The notes beneath the pieces were generated by a model. The model saw only the letters and a program-made list of their open reading frames with translations, did no database searches and had not been told where the DNA came from. 64,000 bases of DNA from Gnetum montanum (lineage: Eukaryota > Streptophyta > Gnetopsida > Gnetales > Gnetaceae), in the NCBI GenBank assembly GCA_015680685.1, contig MNCI01006016.1, positions 536,902 through 600,901 on the forward strand, given 5' to 3'. A program made the translations under genes and the position numbers. Position 1 is the stretch's first letter. The number at the start of each line of letters is the position of its first letter. Positions 23,860 through 35,968 of the stretch are shown piece by piece.

Positions 23860-26475
23860 TGGGAAGGTGGCCCATCTTTATCCAGTCAGTGACGGTATGT
23901 GTTAACATAACTGTATGCATTGAGCTCTATTTTTGGTTTGAAGGGAGCTCCGAAGCCTTATTTTATGGAGAAGCATTTAGAGGCCCACCCACTTGTGGTT
24001 GTGAGAGCTTGTTTGGACTATTGGTTCTTAAGAAAGATCTTCTCTTTGTACATTTTTCAGAACTAGCATGGGTTGGAGATTCACAGCTCTCGTAGCATTA
24101 CGTCGCTACAATTGAGTGGGGAGTTCCCCTTGCATTGCTGGAGCAGGTGGAAGTGGAGCTATCGATGTGAGAGTCGCAGATGGGTTCAAAGGATGGTATG
24201 CATCTGGTGTGTCTCCCTTAGGAGAAGGAGTCCTATAATACTCCCGAGATTGGTAGTGATGTTGTGGGGTCATGTGATTGACAGAGTCACTTGGAGAGAC
24301 CAGCTGTTGCACGTAATAGCCATATGGATCTAGTTGTCGATAAGAGAATTGTTGCCTAGGCAGTGGCATCCCCCATGACTGTGGGTATTGCCACTATTGT
24401 TGTTGCTCGATAGGTTGTGGTGGAGTTCCACTTGGATAATGTGTTAAGGGTTGGTGGAACTGCCTTAGGTTACCTTGGGGATAAGGTAACCTCCAGGGTG
24501 CTTGTCTTTTGTTAAGTCTTGGGTTGAGTGCATACACCCGAGACTCTTGTAGAGGTGAGATTATTGGGCAACATCCCTTAGGATGGTCATACTATCATAT
24601 CTCACATCCACCATCATCATCTGTATTAGAATCCAAAACCTCTTCGGTGATAGTCAATTTACCCTTACCTTTGTTACGTGCATGGTCCAAGTCCTTCTTC
24701 TTCTTTTTATCATAGTCACTACTTTGCTCCCTAGACTCCTCTACAATTTTAAGGACAGTTTCAAATCTACTATCTAAGGAGTCCCACATTTGATCTACCT
24801 TATCCAACACTTCTGTTGTTAATTTTTAAAGTGGCAAGGTTTTTCTATTCACCATCTCCTCAAGTGGTGACTCTTCCTCCTCCTCACAGAATCTCACTCG
24901 CCTGTTTCGGAGGGAAGGATCGTAGTTATACTCTTCCATGCTTTCTCTCTTATGTAGCTCTCCTTCTTCCTTAGCTACTTACTCCAACAATCTATGAACT
25001 TCATGGGACCTAAGCTCTGATAATCTCCCTTGGGCATATGTTCCAAGGATTCTCCTAGTTTCGTGCCTAAGCCCATCTACGAGATGGCAGAGTTGATCCC
25101 GTTGTGCGTAACCATGGCCTAGGAAATGATGTAGTAGTGCATAATATCGCCCCATGGTAGCATCTAAAGGTTCATGATTACCTTGCTTCCATCCTTGGAT
25201 CTGCTTTTTCAAGCTGGACACTCGGGAGTATGTTTGATATTTATCGTTAAACAGTTCTAGCATTGTACTCCACCTTCAAACGAATTCCTATTCTAAGGAC
25301 TAGTACCAGCTTTCTGCTTCTTTTATGAGTGTCCTTGGGAACAAATTTAACTTTTTCCACTTGTTCTCAATGTTTTGCAAGGCATAGGCATCGTGAAATG
25401 CCTATAAGTGGTTTTGAGGATCAATGTTGTATACCCCCTCAAATCATGGGATATTATTCATGTCTAGTCTCTTGATCATGCTATCTTTCTAGTGCCTTGT
25501 AGGTATTCTAACGGCCTCTGTAATGTCTAACATACTTCAGGTTGCAAGTAGGGTTTCTTCATTGTCATTTCTTTCATGGCATCTGTGATGTCTACGTGGT
25601 TCCCTACTTTCCCTTCTATGCCGTGATTCTCTAGAATGTTGTCATCCTCGCTCTCGACTCTCTCATCGAGGTTTCTCACTTTGCTTACCCTTATCCTCAT
25701 GGTTGGGTTCTTTGTGACTACGTCTTAATATGAAAGGAGAGGGTGAATGTGACGATGAAGGTGAAGAGGAAGGAGAACCATCGTCATGATGATGTTTCCT
25801 TCCTTCCCTTCAGTGATCTCGACCCTGATCGTGATGACAATTAGATCGTCCACCCTTATCATATGTTTGTGTTCCCTCATTGAACATTTGGTGTTCATGG
25901 GGATCAGAACTAGGGTTATGAATCATGGAATGAAGGTTCTGATACCCCACCTCATCACCATCGTTAGGAGGGGAAACATCATTTGATGGAGAACCTATTA
26001 TAACTGGTTCACCATCTCCAATTTCACTTAGAACATGCGAGACATTGTGGGGCCCTTTACCCTTCAATGATGTATGGTAGCTCTCCTGTTGCAAGTCCCT
26101 TTGATGTTGCGCTTCTGTGGCATGGTACTCCCTTGTGTCATAGTCACACACAACATACTCCACATATAATTGTGACATGCCTATTCGTGCGAGAACACGA
26201 AGGAGCATGTTGGGGATTGCTCGGTCTGGGGGCAACACTATGTTACCCTCCAAGTCTCTCCAATGCAGTTGTTCATCTTGATGGAGGATAAGAGTAAAGT
26301 CAGGTATATACTCATCATGATGAGTATACACTACCCAAAATTGTTGAGGAACTGGCAGATTTGGGTTACGTATGTTGTGCCGCCAACTATCTCTTGTGTG
26401 GTCCCTAAGCAGTGAAGTACTTTTGTGAGAAGAAGAAGAAGACATTATTGTCTTGTTCGGTGTGCTATTTACCAT
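23860..26475 (-). pseudogene. E gag
   Basis: The start is MVNSTPNKTIMSSSSS at 26475; a second Met is at 26445. About 220 codons stay open to 25810: N-terminal block FWVVYTHHDEYIPD, then the start of the Arg/Ser linker. Frameshifts follow. The conserved gag domain (MLELFNDKYQTYSRVSSLKK...GHGY) is at 25263-24979. A zinc-knuckle region is near 24600, and a Pro/Gln/Tyr tail (PRQQFSYRQLDPYGYYVQQ) at about 24370-24110. It belongs with the A-type gag. Confidence 0.78.
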
Positions 26476-26575
26476 TATCTTCTTTTCTTTTCTTCTAATC
26501 AACCCTAAGGGTTTGTTTAAGCTTCCCAACGATGTGGATGATTTCCTATGTTCTATATAGCACACAAACAACTAA

Positions 26576-26595
26576 GTCCCCAACAACGGCGCCAA
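26576..26595 (-). promoter_or_regulatory. E primer binding site
   Basis: On the minus strand it reads TTGGCGCCGTTGTTGGGGAC. This is the best-preserved tRNA-Asp-type site in the window, with two differences from the expected complement. Confidence 0.88.
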
Positions 26596-27344
26596 TGATG
26601 AGTGGCGAGATACCCCTACACTCAACCATACGAATACGAGCATTACACGCACGATCCGGTCGAACTCCAAGGACTAAGTGCTTACGCACCTTATGGAACA
26701 CTTAAGGTTAATCAATCATTGTCTTCCCAAGCTTACTTGTATTTTTCATGGTTGTATGGTTAAGTGAACTTGAGGTATATGATTTTTATATCTTTTATCT
26801 TTTCAACACCTATGCTAATAGGGGAAAGGGTGAAGAGACTAAGTAACTAACTTTCACTAACTAAGTTCTAATTGTCCTAGCATCAGTATCCATTCCCACT
26901 TGTCGTACACACCCTAAACCAGTGCAATGCTACTAGGATTACCAAACGCTATTCGTTACTGGGTTACCAAGCGTAGCACACATGCTCTAAGCAGTCGTAC
27001 TAAAGACACTTAACTAGGAGAATTAAGGGTTTAGAGAGATTAATTATCTAAGAAAGCATTTAAACATTTAACAGTAATTAAGTCCTATTTAGCTTACTCC
27101 ATATGCTACAAGGTTTATCAGAAAGTTCGTCTTTATTGCTGGACATAATGTGTGTGGTACAAATTGCTCGAATAAAGATCTATTCACTTTGAGACTCCTA
27201 TTGCGGGCACATGGAAATTATTCTAACTCTAGAATGGGAAAACTGCTATAGTCTAGCTAAGGGTTTAACTTTATATGGAGAAACAAGGGAAGTCCACCTC
27301 TTATTTATAGAACTTGTGGTAGGATGCAATATCGCAACTCATAA
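26596..27344 (-). repeat. E 5' LTR
   Basis: 749 bp, nearly identical to 20372-21148 except for a deletion of about 30 bp in the GATATC part of U3 and a worn outer end (ACTCATAA instead of GCTCATCA). Confidence 0.9.
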
Positions 27345-27640
27345 CTGGTGATCTAAGTAGAAAACTACAAGGGGGACTTCCTAATCATCATGGGAAGGGC
27401 TTGGCTAAGTATAATTAATGCATGATTGGGAATTAGAGACCTCTCCTTGGAGATTTCCAAGGAAAATAACTTTGGAAAAATAGAGAGGAAGCACATTCCA
27501 TGCATCGCATGTAATGACATAGGGTGCCACTACTTGCAAAAATTATGGATAGTTAAAAGTACAACAATCACAGCATGCAAGAAATGTCCAGATGTCATAG
27601 AAATTCAAAGGTGCCTATACACAATAGCCACAAAATAAGA
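27345..27640 (+). pseudogene. B protease, second half
   Basis: Resumes after element E with the target copy ctggt. It reads KGDFLIIMGRAWLS, then GIRDLSLEISKENNFGKIERK, matching A1 5540-5690. An in-frame stop lies near 27424. Confidence 0.75.
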
Positions 27641-28850
27641 GGATGCCCAGTGGCTAATAACTAAATCTAAAAGTAGTCCAACCTTGTGCATGGAACAAAC
27701 TAAAAGCCTAATAAGTGCCTACATTGAAGGCATGGATGAAATAGAGAAAATCCATCACCAACTTTCCAATGAACCTGATGACACTAATTGGGGAGAGTTG
27801 GAAATGCCTAAGAGCTTTAAACCAAATCCCATTGAGTTAAACACTCTATAGGCTCTAATGGAATATGCTTTTCTAAAAAATGACAAGTTGGTCATTATTA
27901 ATGCAAACCTTGCTCCTATGTAGAAAAAGAAGCTATTGGAGGTGGTTAACAAATGACCAACAACCTTTAATTGGTCATATCATAAGTTGACTAGAATTGA
28001 TCCAGGGATATGCTAGCATCACATCTACATAGATTCATCCATGAAACCAAAGAGGTAGCCATAATCGTAATTGAATCCCAAACTGAAGTAGATCATCAAA
28101 GAGGAGATTAAGTAACTCCTCAAGGTAAAATTCATCTACCCCATTGTAGAAAGTAACTGGATTAGCCCATTCATCATAGTGCCAAAGAAAGGTGGGACAT
28201 GGAGGATCTACATCAATTTCAGGCTATTGAACATGGCAACATTCAAGGATCATTTTCCTTTGGAATATGTGAACCAAGTATTGAACATAATTTCTGGGCA
28301 TTGTTATTACAACTTTATAGAAGGTTATAGTGGCTATAACCAAATTCAAATAGCACCAAAGGACCAAGCCAAACCCACATTCACAAGTTCCTAGGTGACT
28401 TTTGCATATAGAAAGATGTCATTTCGCCTATGCAATGCCCCTACAACATTTCAACACCTGGTCCTAAGCATTTTCTCATAATAAATTGGTAGTGGGGTGG
28501 AAGTCTTCATGGATGACTTCTCCACCTATGGGGCTACATTCAAGAAATCTTGCACCATCTTGAGCAAGTGTTAAAAAGGTGTGTGAAGATAAATCTTAGG
28601 CTCAAATAGTAGAAAAACCACTTTATGGTCTAGAAGGGCTTTGTGTTGGGGCATAGAATTTCTTAAAAAGGGATTGAGGTGGACCCTGAAAAAATAAGGG
28701 TCATCCAAGGAATTACAAGATAACCTAATCTAATTAAAGATGTGAGGTCATTCCTTAGCCACACTGGCTACAATTGGTGCTTCATCTAGAATTTCTCTAA
28801 GATCAACAAACCATTGGTGGAGTTGACAAAGAAGGATACTTCATTTTTCT
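27641..28850 (+). pseudogene. B linker and reverse transcriptase
   Basis: Linker sequence with many stops, then WISPFIIVPKKGGTWR, FKDHFPLEYVNQVLN, MSFRLCNAPTTFQHLVL and the catalytic VFMDDFSTYG (near 28500-28530). Numerous TAG and TAA codons stand where A1 has Trp or Gln codons. Confidence 0.82.
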
Positions 28851-29330
28851 AGACCAGGAAATCTGAGCATGCATTCCAACAGCTTAAGAAAAAGCTTGTA
28901 AAAACTCCAATTCTACAAGCACCTAACTAGTCCAAACCCTTCCACATCATAATGGATGCATCCAGTTATGCCTTGGGAGTTGTGCTCACATACTTGGATG
29001 ATCAAAAGAATCTCATTGCATCCATTGTACAGCAAAAGCATTGTGGATGCACAACTAAACTACACCACCATAAAGAAAAAACTAATGGTAGTGGTGTATG
29101 CCTTGGAAAAATTTAAGCACTATGTGCTTAGGTACAAGGTGTTTTTGCACATAGACCATAATGAAAATCAGTTTCTGATGAATAAGCCAATGGTGAGCCC
29201 CTATATCATACAATGATTGGTGATCTTGTAGGAATTCGATCTAACAATGGTACATCAAAAGGGAACCAAGAACATGGTTGTGGACCACTTATCTTGATTG
29301 AGATAAGACAATAAAGAGGAGGACATCCCA
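28851..29330 (+). pseudogene. B RNase H
   Basis: FHIIMDASSYALGVVLTYLDDQK (28940-29010), then TTIKKKLMVVVYALEKFKHYVL and LHIDHNENQFLMNKPMV. The HTD motif has become HID. Stops are frequent. Confidence 0.75.
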
Positions 29331-30641
29331 CTTTCAAATTAGTTCCCTAATGAACTCCTTTTTACTAGAGCAATAATTGAATAAGTACCCACTGAAACCA
29401 ATTGGTATGATGGCATTCTCACTTACCTTCTCACTTAGGAGATGCCATAGGAATGGGACAACAGGAAGAAACAATAGTTTCTTCACTAGGAATAACACTA
29501 CATGGAAATCAATGAACACCTTTACAAGGTATGTGTCAATGGCCTAGTTAGATGGTATGTACCTAATGATGATCAACTACCCTTTCTGCAAGATGATCAT
29601 GAGGGTCCTTATGGGGGCCATTATGCTAGGAGATCAATGACCATTAAAATCCTCATGGTAGGGTATTACTAGCCAACACTTTTCAAAGATGCTCACCACT
29701 TCATCCACTCTTGTGATTAATGCCAACACAATGGTGGGATGACTGCTCATATGGAGGTGCCTCAGTAGTAGATTGAACCACTGAAGCCCTTCAATATTTG
29801 GGGCATCAATTTCATGGATCCCATCACTCCCATGTCTAACAGAAAGGTTTACATCATAGTAGTGATTGACTACTATATCAAGTAGATAGAAGTAGTAGTC
29901 GTCATCAATTAAACATCTTCTACAATTACTCGATTTGTACAACAACATGTTGTAGATAGATTTGGAATGCCATGTGCACTTATTTCTGATAACAGAACTC
30001 ACTTTACAAGCACTACCTTTGAAAAGCTCATCTAGTGCTTGGGGGTTGAACATAAACTAACAACACCCTACCACCTCCAAGCTAAAGATCAAGCAGAAGT
30101 TATGAATAGGGAGATCACAAAAATACTAATAAAAACCATTAGTTTATATAGGAGGGATTGGAGCACCAAACTCAGTGATTTCCTTTGGGCCTACTAGTTC
30201 ACTTGGAAACTTCCTATTGGCTACTCTTCCTATGAGCTTGTGTATAGAAAACTACAAACTCTTCCTATCCAAGAGGAGCTCCATACACTATCAATAGCTT
30301 GTAACCATTACCTTGACCTTAGTCTAGCGTAGAAAGAAAGATTAATGAATCTCAACGTGCTACATGAGAACTAACTAGTGGTCATGTCATCTAACAAAGT
30401 GCATAAGGCATTTAATAAACAATGACATAACCTTAGAATTAGAAGAGTGAAATTTCAACTAGGAGATAAGGTCCTATACAAGAATCCCACACACTTGTCA
30501 TAAAGAACTAAGTTCCAAATGTTGTGGGAAGAACCTTACATTATCTATGAAACCTTTTCTTCTAAGGCCATGTTAATATACAAACCTAAAAGCCCAAGAA
30601 AGAAGCTGCTATTCAACATGCAACAAATAAAACCTTTCTAA
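29331..30641 (+). pseudogene. B integrase
   Basis: The HHCC domain (HEGPYGGHYARR, CD-stop-C) is followed by the core IVVIDYYIK, ISDNRTHF (second Asp kept, codon 29988-29990; Gly replaced by Arg) and QAEVMNREITK (Glu kept). The C-terminal module matches 1-223. Several stops are present. B lost its reading frame but kept the acidic triad that A1 lost. Confidence 0.8.
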
Positions 30642-32658
30642 GAACCTAAGAGATCCAGTGACCACAACACCTCAATGGATGAACAAGCATGCTCAATTTT
30701 TTGGATCTTCTTCTTCCAACTCAATCGTGAAGGAGATGGCCATCCATGCTAAGCCAAACACCATGGCTCCTCAATTTTTAAATTTTTTTTAACACTATTT
30801 TTAGTACATTTTCTATTTGTTATATATTTTACAATTTCTTTTATATTTTCCTTTATTTGGTTTGGATTTTTCTTATGTTTTTTTTCCTTTTCCTTTATTT
30901 CCATCAAGACTAGGTGTAATTATAGCTACTAATTGATGGTGGTTTGTACTATAATGTTATTTGATTGCTAATGCCTAATTCCATCTTTGAATTTTGATGT
31001 TGATAACTGAGACATGGTTCCTCTTCATGATAACAAGTAGTGAGTCCTTGTCATCCACCAATCCACACAACTCTATGATGTTCCCTTATTTCAGAAGTAT
31101 GAGGTTTCTTCTTAAAATAAAAATTTTAATCAATTTATGACCTTGGTAATTTCCAAACTTGGAATGGATTAAACAAATAGACAAGGGTGTGACTTCAAGG
31201 AGATTTGACACTCTTTGTCCTTACCTATCCTCTTGAATGCATTAGTATTTTCACAAGTCCTTTGTCATTCCTACATCGACCAATAACACGAAGCTAAGTC
31301 TTTGCATGCTATGGTTCCCATCCAAAAATCCAAAAAAAATGAATAAAAATAATGAGATTCAAAGCAAATCCCTTAGACAAAATAATAGGCTAAAAGCACT
31401 AGTTATGGGACTAGAAAAACATGTTACCCATGCCTGAAGGTCCCCTCTAACTAAGGCCCATCTCACTTCCTACTTCTCTTTTCTTCTCTTTTTGGAATGG
31501 TGATTAATTTGTGGGGATATTCTTGTGCCTTGGGAGGTGGATGAGTCTAAGAGTGTCAATGCAAAGTGACTGGAAGTAGTTGGTTTTAATTTAGACTAAG
31601 GATGGATGTTATCAAGTCATATTAACCACAAAATCCACAAGGGACTTCATGTGACCATGATATGAGACTCCATTCCACACTCTACTTCATTTGCCTATGC
31701 TTTCCATAACTCACCTCATTGCCTTTTCTCATGTTGTTTCAATGTCTTGGTTTCATATAGTCAAAGTTCTTTGATAGTTTCTTTAGTGATTTGGTCCTTA
31801 ACTAACCACAACCACTAATCATCCATGGGGCCCACAAACTCCTTAATTTTAGGGCATGTAAGGGCATTAAGGGCATGAGCCTACTATGGGAATGATCCAC
31901 TTGCATACTCCTTGGTTGGATTAGTTAAGTTCCTCATCCCTTAGGCACTTCTACATTCAAATCTCATGTGTTCCACGGTAATTACATCTAGTTCCGCACT
32001 CCATTAAAATTCTCCATAAAATCTCCATTTTATGAATTATCTTGCCCTCTTCAAGCATTTCATCATGTTCTAAGCTTTTGTGGCTTCCTTTTGACTCCAA
32101 TTTTATTCAAAAATTTTTTGTTTTTCCCTCATTTTTCAATGTGTAAAATTTTCAAAAATAGTTGCATTGACATGATCACGTTAATGCAACACAAAAATTC
32201 TATATATATATGCATAAACACTTTGCCATTTTTGCACATTTCTTCCAAATGCATGAGGAGTTTTTACCATTGTAAGAGCCCAAAGCCTTCTAGAGCCCAT
32301 ATCTCACAAATCACTTATCTAATTAATCCCATTTTTTAGTCCTATAGCTACCAGAGGTGAGCTCCACATTCTAAGGGCCACAAACCTTAGGTTTTTGATG
32401 AAATTTTTTTTGAAATTTTTTTAACTCCCATAAGGTTTTACTAATAAAATAATATTAAAATCGCTAATTCATGAGAATTAGACCTTACCAATGAACTTTG
32501 GTAGCCATCTAAATGAAATAATAATAAAATAATATTAAAATAATCAAATCTACCATGAACACAACTTAGCCAAGTGTTACTAATCCAAACAGACAAGGTA
32601 TCCAAGTGTTCTAAAGTTACATATCAAATGCTAATCTTTGGTCATGTTATGATTACCA
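30642..32658 (+). other. B untranslated region between integrase and ORF3
   Basis: Near-duplicate of 224-2132. It contains the conserved blocks at 31396-31440 and 31863-31905. A TATATATATA stretch near 32200 lies about 460 bp before the ORF3 start. No gene. Confidence 0.7.
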
Positions 32659-34749
32659 ATGGCACCCATACCAAGGAATAAGCATGGATAGGAGGCAGGA
32701 CCATCCCAACTGAGAGACAAGCAACCCAGAACTAGAATGGACCAACAACCAAAACAATCCCAGGAACAAGTAGTCGAAACGCATGCAATGGGACCTCTTC
32801 GAGAAGAGCCCAAAGTGGAATCTATTCAAAACATTCTTGAAGTTGAAATAGAGAAATCCCACCAAGATGAGGCACCGAGACCAAGGCCAAACCTTGAGGT
32901 CACCTTGATAGATGTTTACCAAAGGCAAATCAAGGCTAAGAAGATTCAATGTTTGGTTCTTCAAGAGCTGAACTTTGGTACCTTCTTGGACTTTACTCCA
33001 AAAGAAGTCATAACTTAGTTGTCAAATTCTTCCATGTAACCTATTCTTACCTCCAATGGAGAATGGTACATGGGAGAAACATATCTCTTCTATAATAATA
33101 AGCAAGCCAATGCCACTATGAAAATCAAGGACATTAGTGTGCTCAATTTGATGGAGGCCATCTCTCCAGCCCTAAGATTGCTAAACACTAGGGGAAAGTT
33201 GGTAGAAATCTCAATGCAAGCGGACTGAGAGGTAAAAAATGAGTGAGTCCAGCGATGCTATAGAGTTGATCCTAAAGAATACAATGCACTCACAATGATA
33301 GAACGAGCATACTTCAAGATTGTAGCCTACCACCTCAATCCAATGGTGAGGCCAAGTAAGATGATAGCCTTCTCTACCTGTGCCTACATCTCTCTAAGTG
33401 AAAAATTTCCAATCAATCTCCCACAGCTAATCTATCTTGAGATAGATAAGTGCTTTAATGAAAATAAGCATGGGAGAAAGACACTTCCCTTTCCATGCCT
33501 GATTTAAAAATTGTGCAAAAGGGGAGGAATAGCCCACTATTTAAATGACACCCTTGGACATGCTCCTACTACCTCTTGGGAAAAATTGATGAATGATAAG
33601 ATATCTACCAAGATGCAAGAAAAAGAGCATCCACCACCACTACCCATTCAGGAAACAACACCAAAGGCTCATGCTACCATGGAGCGCATGCAAAAACTCC
33701 ATGAGCAACTATTGCAATAGCAATAGGAAACACCAAGTAGTGATCCCTCTGTCTACTAACCAACCCTTAGTCACTTAAACAAGGTCACTCATACCATCAG
33801 TTGGTTGAAGGACACAGCACCAACATTTTCTACCCAAAAAATGCAAGCACTTACGTGCTCAAATCCTAATGTCCAAGAGGTAATATTGTCCATTCCAAGA
33901 CAACAGGAATTTCTAGAGATCTTTAAAAATTATGCTACCTTCTTGGTGCACCTAGAGGAAGGCAATGTGGCAATTTTCTTGGTGATGTAACATCAAGGAT
34001 AGGAAATAGTAAACAAGGTGGTGGCTGACCAAGTGGGTGAAGCACTCAACATTCTTGTGGCCTCTATGATAGCTATTATTGCACTCAAAGATGTGCAGAC
34101 ATCTGTAGGAGCAGGAAGTGGGAGATTCAGTGCAACCCAACATGAAGAATTGTTGGAACAATTAGTGGAGACCAAGCAACTAATTTTGGAGGTCTTTAAC
34201 CTTTCAAATAACATCACTGTAAGCTAGTCAATGCTCTTGGAGGCTAAGGACAAGTACCTCATCATCAATACCCAACTGGAGATAACTACAGCTAAAAATC
34301 GATGCTTGGCTACTGAATTTGCTAAATTACGAGCTCACCTTACTAATCCCACAGTTCTTGGCTAGGTCGTAACTATAGATGAAGGCTTTTTGTAGCTTTA
34401 GGAAAAAGTTAAAGTGGCCAAGAACGCCAAGGAGACCATAGTCTTTGATGAGTCCATAGCAGTACCAATGGCTTATAACACTGAGAAGGACTTATTAGAG
34501 ATTCGTAAGGAGAATGTAGTTTTCACCAAGGACAACTATTATCTACACAATGTTGAGCTTCAAAAAGACTATATGGTTGAATATATGAGACAACAACAGG
34601 AGCAACCTGTTGACGTAACCATGGACCTAAGGAGGTTGGCAATAGAAAATTGTAATCTCTCAATGGAGGAGGTTCAAGATCTTCACCAAAAATTAGCAAT
34701 TAGTGTACCTTGGTGTACAATCAAATCTCCTCAACTCTGGTCTCATTAG
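32659..34749 (+). pseudogene. B ORF3: extra retroelement ORF downstream of integrase
   Basis: ORF3 has a start at 32659 (MAPIPRNKHG) and then about 690 codons with scattered stops. N-terminal landmarks are LNFGTFLDFTPKEV, then NGEWYMGETY. A central block NLPQLIYLEID...LPFPCLI-x-KLCKRGGI resembles the 'putative plant transposon protein' domain found in Athila/Tat elements. The C-terminal 300 residues look coiled-coil prone (EELLEQLVETKQLILEVF, LLEAKDKYLIINTQLEITTA). The element C ORF at 39803-37030 is collinear with it, which shows it is a real gene. The function is unknown; its position is that of env-like ORFs. Confidence 0.72.
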
Positions 34750-34865
34750 CTACCTAACATGTCCCAACAACTTAGTGCTTCATCATGTTCCAACAACTTA
34801 GCTACCTAACATATTAGGTCTCATTAGTGTACCTTGGTGTACAATAAGATCTCCTCAACTCTGGT
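34701..34865. repeat. 41-bp direct repeats at the end of B ORF3
   Basis: 34701-34741 and 34825-34865 differ at two positions (TAGTGTACCTTGGTGTACAA...CTCTGGT). The stretch between them also repeats CTACCTAACAT. The duplication falls at the end of the detectable ORF3 similarity. Confidence 0.75.
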
Positions 34866-35251
34866 TGTAAGTTTCCATAAAGGTTACTATGGAAGAATCT
34901 TCTTGACTGCTTGATTCATCTTGGATATGATGCATATCTAGTGATGGTTTATAGTTCTTTTTGGATCATGGCTCTTGATCTGTTATTACATTATAGTTGG
35001 TCCTTAATTTTGATTAGCCTTGGGTCATGGTCTCCTCTAATATCAATTGTGACACCCTATTTTTGTATGTGATGGAAAATGTCAAATATTTGTAACATTT
35101 AACATTATGTGTAAAGACTATAATAAGTAAACTACAAAAGGAAATAAAAATAAAGCTTTATTAATGTAGAATAGTGTATTTGGATCATGCTTTGAAGATT
35201 TCTTTGAATTATCTCCCTTTAGCATCTATCCCTTAGAGGTAATTTACTACT
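34866..35251. other. Unassigned sequence between B and element D
   Basis: AT-rich with no recognised gene. There is no polypurine tract before the LTR at 35257, so that LTR is not the 3' LTR of B. Confidence 0.5.
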
Positions 35252-35256
35252 ACCAC

Positions 35257-35968
35257 TGATGAAGCATTAGTTGGTTATATCAACATAGCCTCTTCAACAT
35301 AGTCACCTCAACATAGATGCTTAAAGGCAACCAGTTCAAGGCAGTTGCATTGATGTAGCCATGTCAACGAGGCCCTATCGATGTGGCCCTGTCAACATAA
35401 CTGATGCATAGACAAGGCCTCATGGACATGGCCCTATTAACATAATTGATGCATCGACAAGGCCTTGTGAACATAGCCCTATCGATGTAACTGATGCATT
35501 GACAAGGCCCCATCGATGCATGCAATGTTGCATTGACGAGGTCCTATTGATGTAGTGTCCATTTTCACCTATAAATATGCATGCTTCCACCATGTATTTC
35601 CATTCTTTGGTTAACAGAGTAGCCAAACTTTTGCAGTTTTATTTTGTAGTCTTAGAGAATAGTCACTGAGTGCCCGCAACGTAGATCTAAGTCAATTATA
35701 TGGCATCTTATTCGAGTGGCAATGTACGTGGACACATTCCATGAATCACAATAAAATTGATAATGATTCTTATTCATTGCAACACTTTGACTTAGATTAA
35801 ATTTACTTTTAATGTAATTTATATTCCATGTACTTAGTTAATATTTAATTTTCCATGCATGTTAACAAATTGGTGGAATGAGCACAACTAGTTTCAAGAA
35901 TAAACACATATTCGCTTGGTAATCCTAGCAATGTTATTGCTTGGTTTTTCCAATAGCATAGTGCTTGG
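35257..35968 (+). repeat. D 5' LTR, first part
   Basis: Begins TGATGAAGCAT. U3 is 313 bp, more than twice the 141 bp of the partner LTR at 50629, because of a minisatellite. The TATA box is at 35570-35577. Element C enters after cttgg (35964-35968). Confidence 0.88.
35352..35528. repeat. 45-bp minisatellite in the D 5' LTR U3
   Basis: Three units with exact 45-bp spacing start at 35394, 35439 and 35484 (AACATAACTGATGCATAGAC-type), preceded by a related 42-bp piece. The units carry GATGCATC/ATCGATG palindromic cores. The partner LTR has no such expansion. Confidence 0.82.

Larger units (their letters stand above)
20372..27344 (-). mobile_element. Element E: pol-less lineage I gypsy element
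   Basis: This complete structure is read on the minus strand: 5' LTR (27344-26596), tRNA-Asp primer site, gag, protease, untranslated region, polypurine tract, 3' LTR (21148-20372). It is inserted in the B protease and flanked by ttggt (20367-20371) and ctggt (27345-27349), a 5-bp duplication with one difference. Reverse transcriptase, RNase H and integrase are cleanly absent: the protease-RT linker runs straight into sequence equivalent to A1 position about 8917. It would need pol supplied in trans. Confidence 0.92.
17095..34750 (+). mobile_element. B-type gypsy element, decayed and interrupted
   Basis: Gag (17095-19860), protease (split by element E), reverse transcriptase, RNase H, integrase, a long untranslated region and ORF3 follow in order on the + strand once the inserts 17784-18716 and 20372-27344 are set aside. 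The gag N-terminus and 5' LTR are missing, and no 3' LTR is recognised before 35257. Stops are dense throughout. It is the oldest layer of the nest, since it hosts the other insertions. Confidence 0.8.

Noticed and set aside
35394-35528. Tandem repeats as a CRISPR-like array
   Set aside because: The whole 45-bp unit repeats with no unique spacers, and it lies in a plant LTR. It is a minisatellite.
35257-35968. LTR at 35257 as the 3' LTR of element B
   Set aside because: There is no polypurine tract before it. Its second part is followed by a primer site, and it pairs with the LTR at 50629 with matching flanks.
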